From Pseudorasbora parva (Eukaryota; Chordata; Actinopteri; Cypriniformes; Gobionidae), in the NCBI RefSeq assembly GCF_024679245.1, contig NC_090186.1, positions 40,581,681 through 40,645,680 of the forward strand: a DNA stretch of 64,000 bases, in the 5' to 3' direction. The notes under the pieces are model-generated. The model was not told the origin of the DNA. It searched no databases and saw nothing but the letters and a program-made list of their open reading frames with translations. The stretch's first letter is position 1, and each line of letters opens with the position of its first letter. Below are positions 60,055-64,000 of the stretch, piece after piece. The translations under genes and the position numbers were made by a program.

Positions 60055-61101
60055 CACTACCATTCAAAAGTGTGGGGTCAGTAAAATGTTATCTTTTTTA
60101 AAGTAGTCGTCTACTCACCAAGGCGGCATAATTAAAAAAATACAGAAAAACATTGTACATTTCATTTGTAAAATATTAAAATAATGTTTTTTTTATTTGA
60201 ATATATTTTAAACTGTAATTTATTGCTATGATCAAAGCTGAATTTTCAGAATCAATACTTCAGTCTTCAGTGTCACAACAATCCTTCAGAAATATTTCTA
60301 ATATGATGATTTGCAGCTCAAGAAACCTTTCTGGTTATTAACAATGTTGAAAAAAGTTATGCTGCACAATATTTCTTAATTGGAAGCTGTGATGAATTTG
60401 TTTCAGGATTCTTTAAAGAATAGCAAGTTTTAAATAACAGAATTTATTTGAAACAGAAATCTTTCGCAGCACTGTAAATGTCTTTATTGTTCATTTTTGA
60501 TCAATTTAAAGACCCCATGAATTCAAATGTTTGTTTGTTTTTTTTTTGTTTGGCTTTTGTTATCTATAAGCTAGTGTACTCCAAAACAAAGATATAAGCC
60601 TTCAAAACATACAGTCTCTCACTTCCGCCAATATGAATCAATGATTTTAATGACCACTTAGCAGTTCAACTTCTCATCAGATTTTCTGTCCAATCAAATG
60701 CTCTCTAGAATCTGAAACGTCCCGCCCTCTACACTAGAGGCTGCGGCTGAAATCGCCCACTTGTTTGCACATTTACTATTTTCTACATGGTGAATGGCAC
60801 TGAGTGCACTATATAGGGAATTGGGAATGATTTAGACAATGTAAATATGCTAATTACATATGCGGCGTAGACCAGAAAACACATTGGACCATACAGAAAA
60901 CTGTATAAGCGGTGATATAAACGAAACGCTATTGGCTATTTCAAAAAGGGGGAGGAGCTGTTTGATATGTCCCGCCCTGTTTCAGTTTCAGTGGAAATTT
61001 CACAAACACACTGAATAATGTTGCGTGTTTAAAGGCACTTCAGTGGGCCTTAATGCATCCTTGCTTAATCTTACTGACCCCAAAAATTTCAATGGTAGTG
61101 T
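60055..61101. repeat. Foldback MITE split by a TTAA element
   Basis: The outer ends ACTACCATTCAAAAGTGTG and AAAAATTTCAATGGTAGTG are inverted. The left part runs through the family blocks to GATCAATTTAA, and the right part resumes TTAATGCATCCTTGCTTAAT. An insert occupies 60510-61049. Confidence 0.8.
60510..61049. mobile_element. TTAA-flanked element nested in the foldback MITE
   Basis: It is bounded by TTAA at 60506-60509 and 61050-61053, with weakly inverted ends (AGACCCCATGAA, and AGGCCCACTGAA on the other strand). It is 540 bp long with no coding. Confidence 0.7.
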
Positions 61102-61961
61102 ATGTCTAGTCAAGAATCATTTTGTGCAGATTTGAAGAAACGCTTTGGGTTTAGCAGAAGACAGATGGACTCTGATCTACGTATCTGAGGATGTCAACAA
61201 GACTCCCATGACTTAACAGAACAGATCCAGCACCACTGACTGAGGAAAGGAAAATTACAAATGAGATCTCTTTAATATCTCAACTGTTTCCAATAGTAGC
61301 CATTGTTTCATTCTTTTCAAACGTTAAAATGCTTTTTCATATCCCAGCTAAATAACTTCAAGTGAACCATTTATATGTACATTTCCCTGCAAAGTCTATT
61401 CATAACACTGCTCTTCCTGTTTAAGCATCCTGACATCCCACCAAAATCTCCACTTACACATGATGTTCGCTGTTTCGTTCTCGACGCTTAGGCTTCTTTT
61501 GTAACTACTGTAACTGAGAGTGAAACTTTTTGAGCAGCTGTTGGTTCCTCTTGTGTGACCTTTTGCAGGAAGGTCATAAGTGCCTCATTTGACCTTTAAC
61601 CCGGCTTAACTGCCAACCACAGAGCAGCTAATCGCACGGAAACAGAGACACTAAAATACAGAAAGACAGGCCTGTTTGACGGGTCAATGGAGACACATAA
61701 ACTCCTTACAAAGTGCTCAAAAGTCCTACACTGTTTTTTCCACATGAGGGATGGATACATCTATCTCTGGTGCTCAGCGCTAAATAAAGGTTTAAACAAG
61801 ATGCATATAGTAAGGCAATCTGATCAGATGAATAAATAATCAGCATATGCAAATGTGTGTCATGTTATTGTCATCTGTACTCTTGAGAGATGTGTGTGTA
61901 ATCTGGAAGTGCTGCTGATTACAGAATTATAATTAGCTTTACAAATTCAAGTTCAAGAGCA

Positions 61962-61963
61962 TG

Positions 61964-62014
<51 letters not shown>
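61962..62014. repeat. (CA)n microsatellite
   Basis: About 25 CA units. Confidence 0.97.
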
Positions 62015-62016
<2 letters not shown>

Positions 62017-63449
62017 GCTAACTCAAACACTAGTGAGCGGTCTTGCAATTTTTGGAAATAAATAAATAGTTTTAGTCCGCACAACTTCAATACTTATGAT
62101 AACATCAGCTTATTATAATGATTTCTGATAATAACTGAAGTAATTATGCTGAATTTTCAACTTTGATCACAGAAATATATTTCATTAATGTATATATATA
62201 TTCAAACAGAAAACAGTTATTTTAAATTGTAACAATATTACTGTTAATATTGTAACTAATTGTTGACTGTATTTCAGATTAAATAAATGCAACTTAGGGT
62301 TTTTATGTAAAAAAAAAAAAAATAGTGTACTGTATTCAAATCAGCAATACTATCATTAGCTGGAAGTTTTTGTACAATGAACAAAACAGGTGACAGCTTT
62401 ATTAAAAAGACGATTTTTTCTTTTAACAATTGCAACAGCCATCACAATGATCATAATGATTAATCTGCATTATGATTTCTTTCATTTATTTTTATGCAAC
62501 TGTTCTGTCTCCTCCTCATAATGTCTCAGTAACAAGAGAGTTTAAATACATGCAGTAAATATGTATAAAGACATGCGATAAATTTGTATAAATATATGCG
62601 ATGCTGCCTTAAATTTGCCCAAAATTTCAGAAGGCAGCTTAAAGTTGCGGCCTACCTTTTGGAGCATTCTTCATTTTAATCGAACGCACCTATGACGCCT
62701 TAAAATACTTCCTAAATAGGCAGCTCACTAGGTCTTGAAAGAGAGCTACTATCTGAGGCAGATTGTCTGTCCTCTCCCAGTCGTGTCTCCATGACGTTAT
62801 AGTGGTTTTGTTGGTGGATACCCAGCAGTCCCTGGCAAACGGCCCAGTGCACCCTGGGAAATGCGGTCTTAACAGATTACCTAATTTCCTGCTGCAGCCC
62901 ACAGTATGCAAGCTTCCTAAAAAAACTTCAATGGCACTCTATAAATGGCAAGTCTTTCTGTGTGCCTACGAGTAGAAATCTTCTCATGAAAAGTGTGTGA
63001 GCGTCTCCCACTAAGACCTGAGCACGCCCCCTGACCCCTCGGACTCTGTGATGACCCTCTGCTTTACGACAAGTTTCAAGGGCTGAGAGCTTTATGATCG
63101 TGACCCAGGCATGGACGATCTCTGACCCCGACCTTACTGTGACCTCAGGCTCATTTCTATACAAACGTCACTCCTATTGGTAAAGCATTTAGACACTTTA
63201 TTTATTTAGTTTGGCATTGGAGATGTTTGTAATGTTTTTAAAAGAAGTCTTTTCTGCTGGCTAAGGCTGCATTTATTTGATCAGAAATACAGTAAAACAG
63301 TAATATTGGGAAATATTTGTGAATTTAAAAAACGTTTTTTCAATTTAAATCATTTTTTTTAAAATCCATTAAACTTTTGTGAAAATGATAAAAAAATTCC
63401 GGCACTGTCTGGAAACTTTAAAAAATAATCCTGGTGGGGAAGGAGTTAA

Positions 63450-63964
63450 AGGGATAGTTCACCCGAAAATGGACATTTAATTACTTGACCTCATGTCTTT
63501 CCAAACCCGTAAGACCTTCATTCATCTTTAGAAAAACAAATGAAGATATTTTTGATGAAATTCGAGAGCTATCTGACCCCTCCATCCACAGCAATCTACG
63601 CAGTTTACATTGGCCAGCTCCTGCGTCACACACACGTGTGTGTCGTCGTGGGACAACAGTGTAGGAGACTGACACAGACGAGAAGAAAGCTGTCGAATAA
63701 AGTTTTATTTTTGTTCATATTTTTGCACACAAAAAGTATTCTCATTACTTCATTAAATTAAGGTTGAACCACTGGAGTCACGTAGACTATTTTAACAATG
63801 TCTTTACTAACTTTCTGGACCTTGAACGTGTGAATTTTATTGTTGTCTATGGAGGCGTCAGAGAGCTCTCGGATTTCAAGAAAAAGATCTTAATTTGTGT
63901 TTCAAAGATGAACGAAGGTCTTACGGGTAATGACAGAGTTTTCATTTTTGGGTAAACTAACATT
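63450..63964. mobile_element. TTAA-flanked element of the GGGATAGTTCACCC family
   Basis: Ends AGGGATAGTTCACCCG and, at the right, TTTGGGTAAACTAACATT, with TTAA outside both (63446-63449 and 63965-63968). It is 515 bp long. This is the most complete copy of the family in the window; partial copies occur at about 11770, 34960, 44920 and 51524-52080. Confidence 0.8.
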
Positions 63965-64000
63965 TTAATATACAGCTAATTACAGATTTTGGACCAATGA

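Larger units (their letters stand above)
59691..64000. other. Region upstream of the dnmt3a short-form start
   Basis: I searched both strands for the long-form exons of dnmt3a and saw none. The stretch holds foldback and TTAA elements, a (CA)n run (about 61962-62014) and unassigned sequence at about 62640-63180 without recognisable coding. It is probably a large 5' intron; a short-form promoter could lie here, but I cannot point to it. Confidence 0.45.

Noticed and set aside
62690..63164. Several 70-78-codon frames that might be dnmt3a long-form exons
   Set aside because: None resembles the known N-terminal segments of DNMT3A, and no acceptor/donor pairs fit the required phases.

Overview
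This is a vertebrate nuclear genomic segment, almost certainly from a teleost and most likely a cyprinid (carp/goldfish/zebrafish lineage). The evidence is split genes with long, AT-rich introns, very close matches to vertebrate protein families, and a dense load of fish-type DNA transposons, tRNA-derived SINE pieces and (TA)n/(CA)n/(GA)n microsatellites. There are no bacterial features. I assigned the genes by reading the exons, splice sites and phases directly. All three known genes assemble into complete frames: 816, 680 and 704 codons.

Layout. About 1-4190 is repeat-rich flank: a hAT element, a LINE reverse-transcriptase relic and a TTAA-flanked element. From 4202 to 20243 (+) lies a complete 19-exon lipin-1 gene, a nuclear/cytoplasmic phosphatidate phosphatase and co-regulator. 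From 22090 to 34513 (+) lies a complete 16-exon gnpat gene, the peroxisomal dihydroxyacetone-phosphate acyltransferase, with a GC-rich promoter just upstream. Tail-to-tail with gnpat, 35224-36141 (-) is a two-exon gene for a 189-residue membrane-type protein that I do not recognise. From about 36480 to 40132 there are two Tc1-like transposons, one split by a hAT element. About 40133-47615 is probably a mixture of 3' flank and long 3' UTR of the last gene. From 47616 to 59690 (-) lie 17 exons of dnmt3a (PWWP, ADD and methyltransferase domains). They are complete for the short DNMT3A2-like form, and the long-form 5' exons would lie beyond the window. 59691-64000 is repeat-rich sequence upstream of that exon.

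The lipin-1 and GNPAT genes sit head-to-tail, and both act at branch points of glycerolipid synthesis: diacylglycerol from phosphatidate, and the first step of ether lipid synthesis. I treat this as a gene neighbourhood rather than an operon. dnmt3a is functionally unrelated.

The most unusual content is the transposon architecture. At least six nested insertions can be read to the base with their target duplications: TTAA-flanked elements inside foldback elements, inside a SINE and inside a MITE, and hAT elements with perfect 8-bp duplications inside other transposons. Two different TTAA-flanked elements carry decayed THAP-domain coding sequence. One larger repeat family has a tRNA-like Pol III promoter segment in its middle. 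gnpat and dnmt3a each use a GC-AG intron. The unknown gene ends at a stop codon that seems to be supplied by the edge of a repeat.
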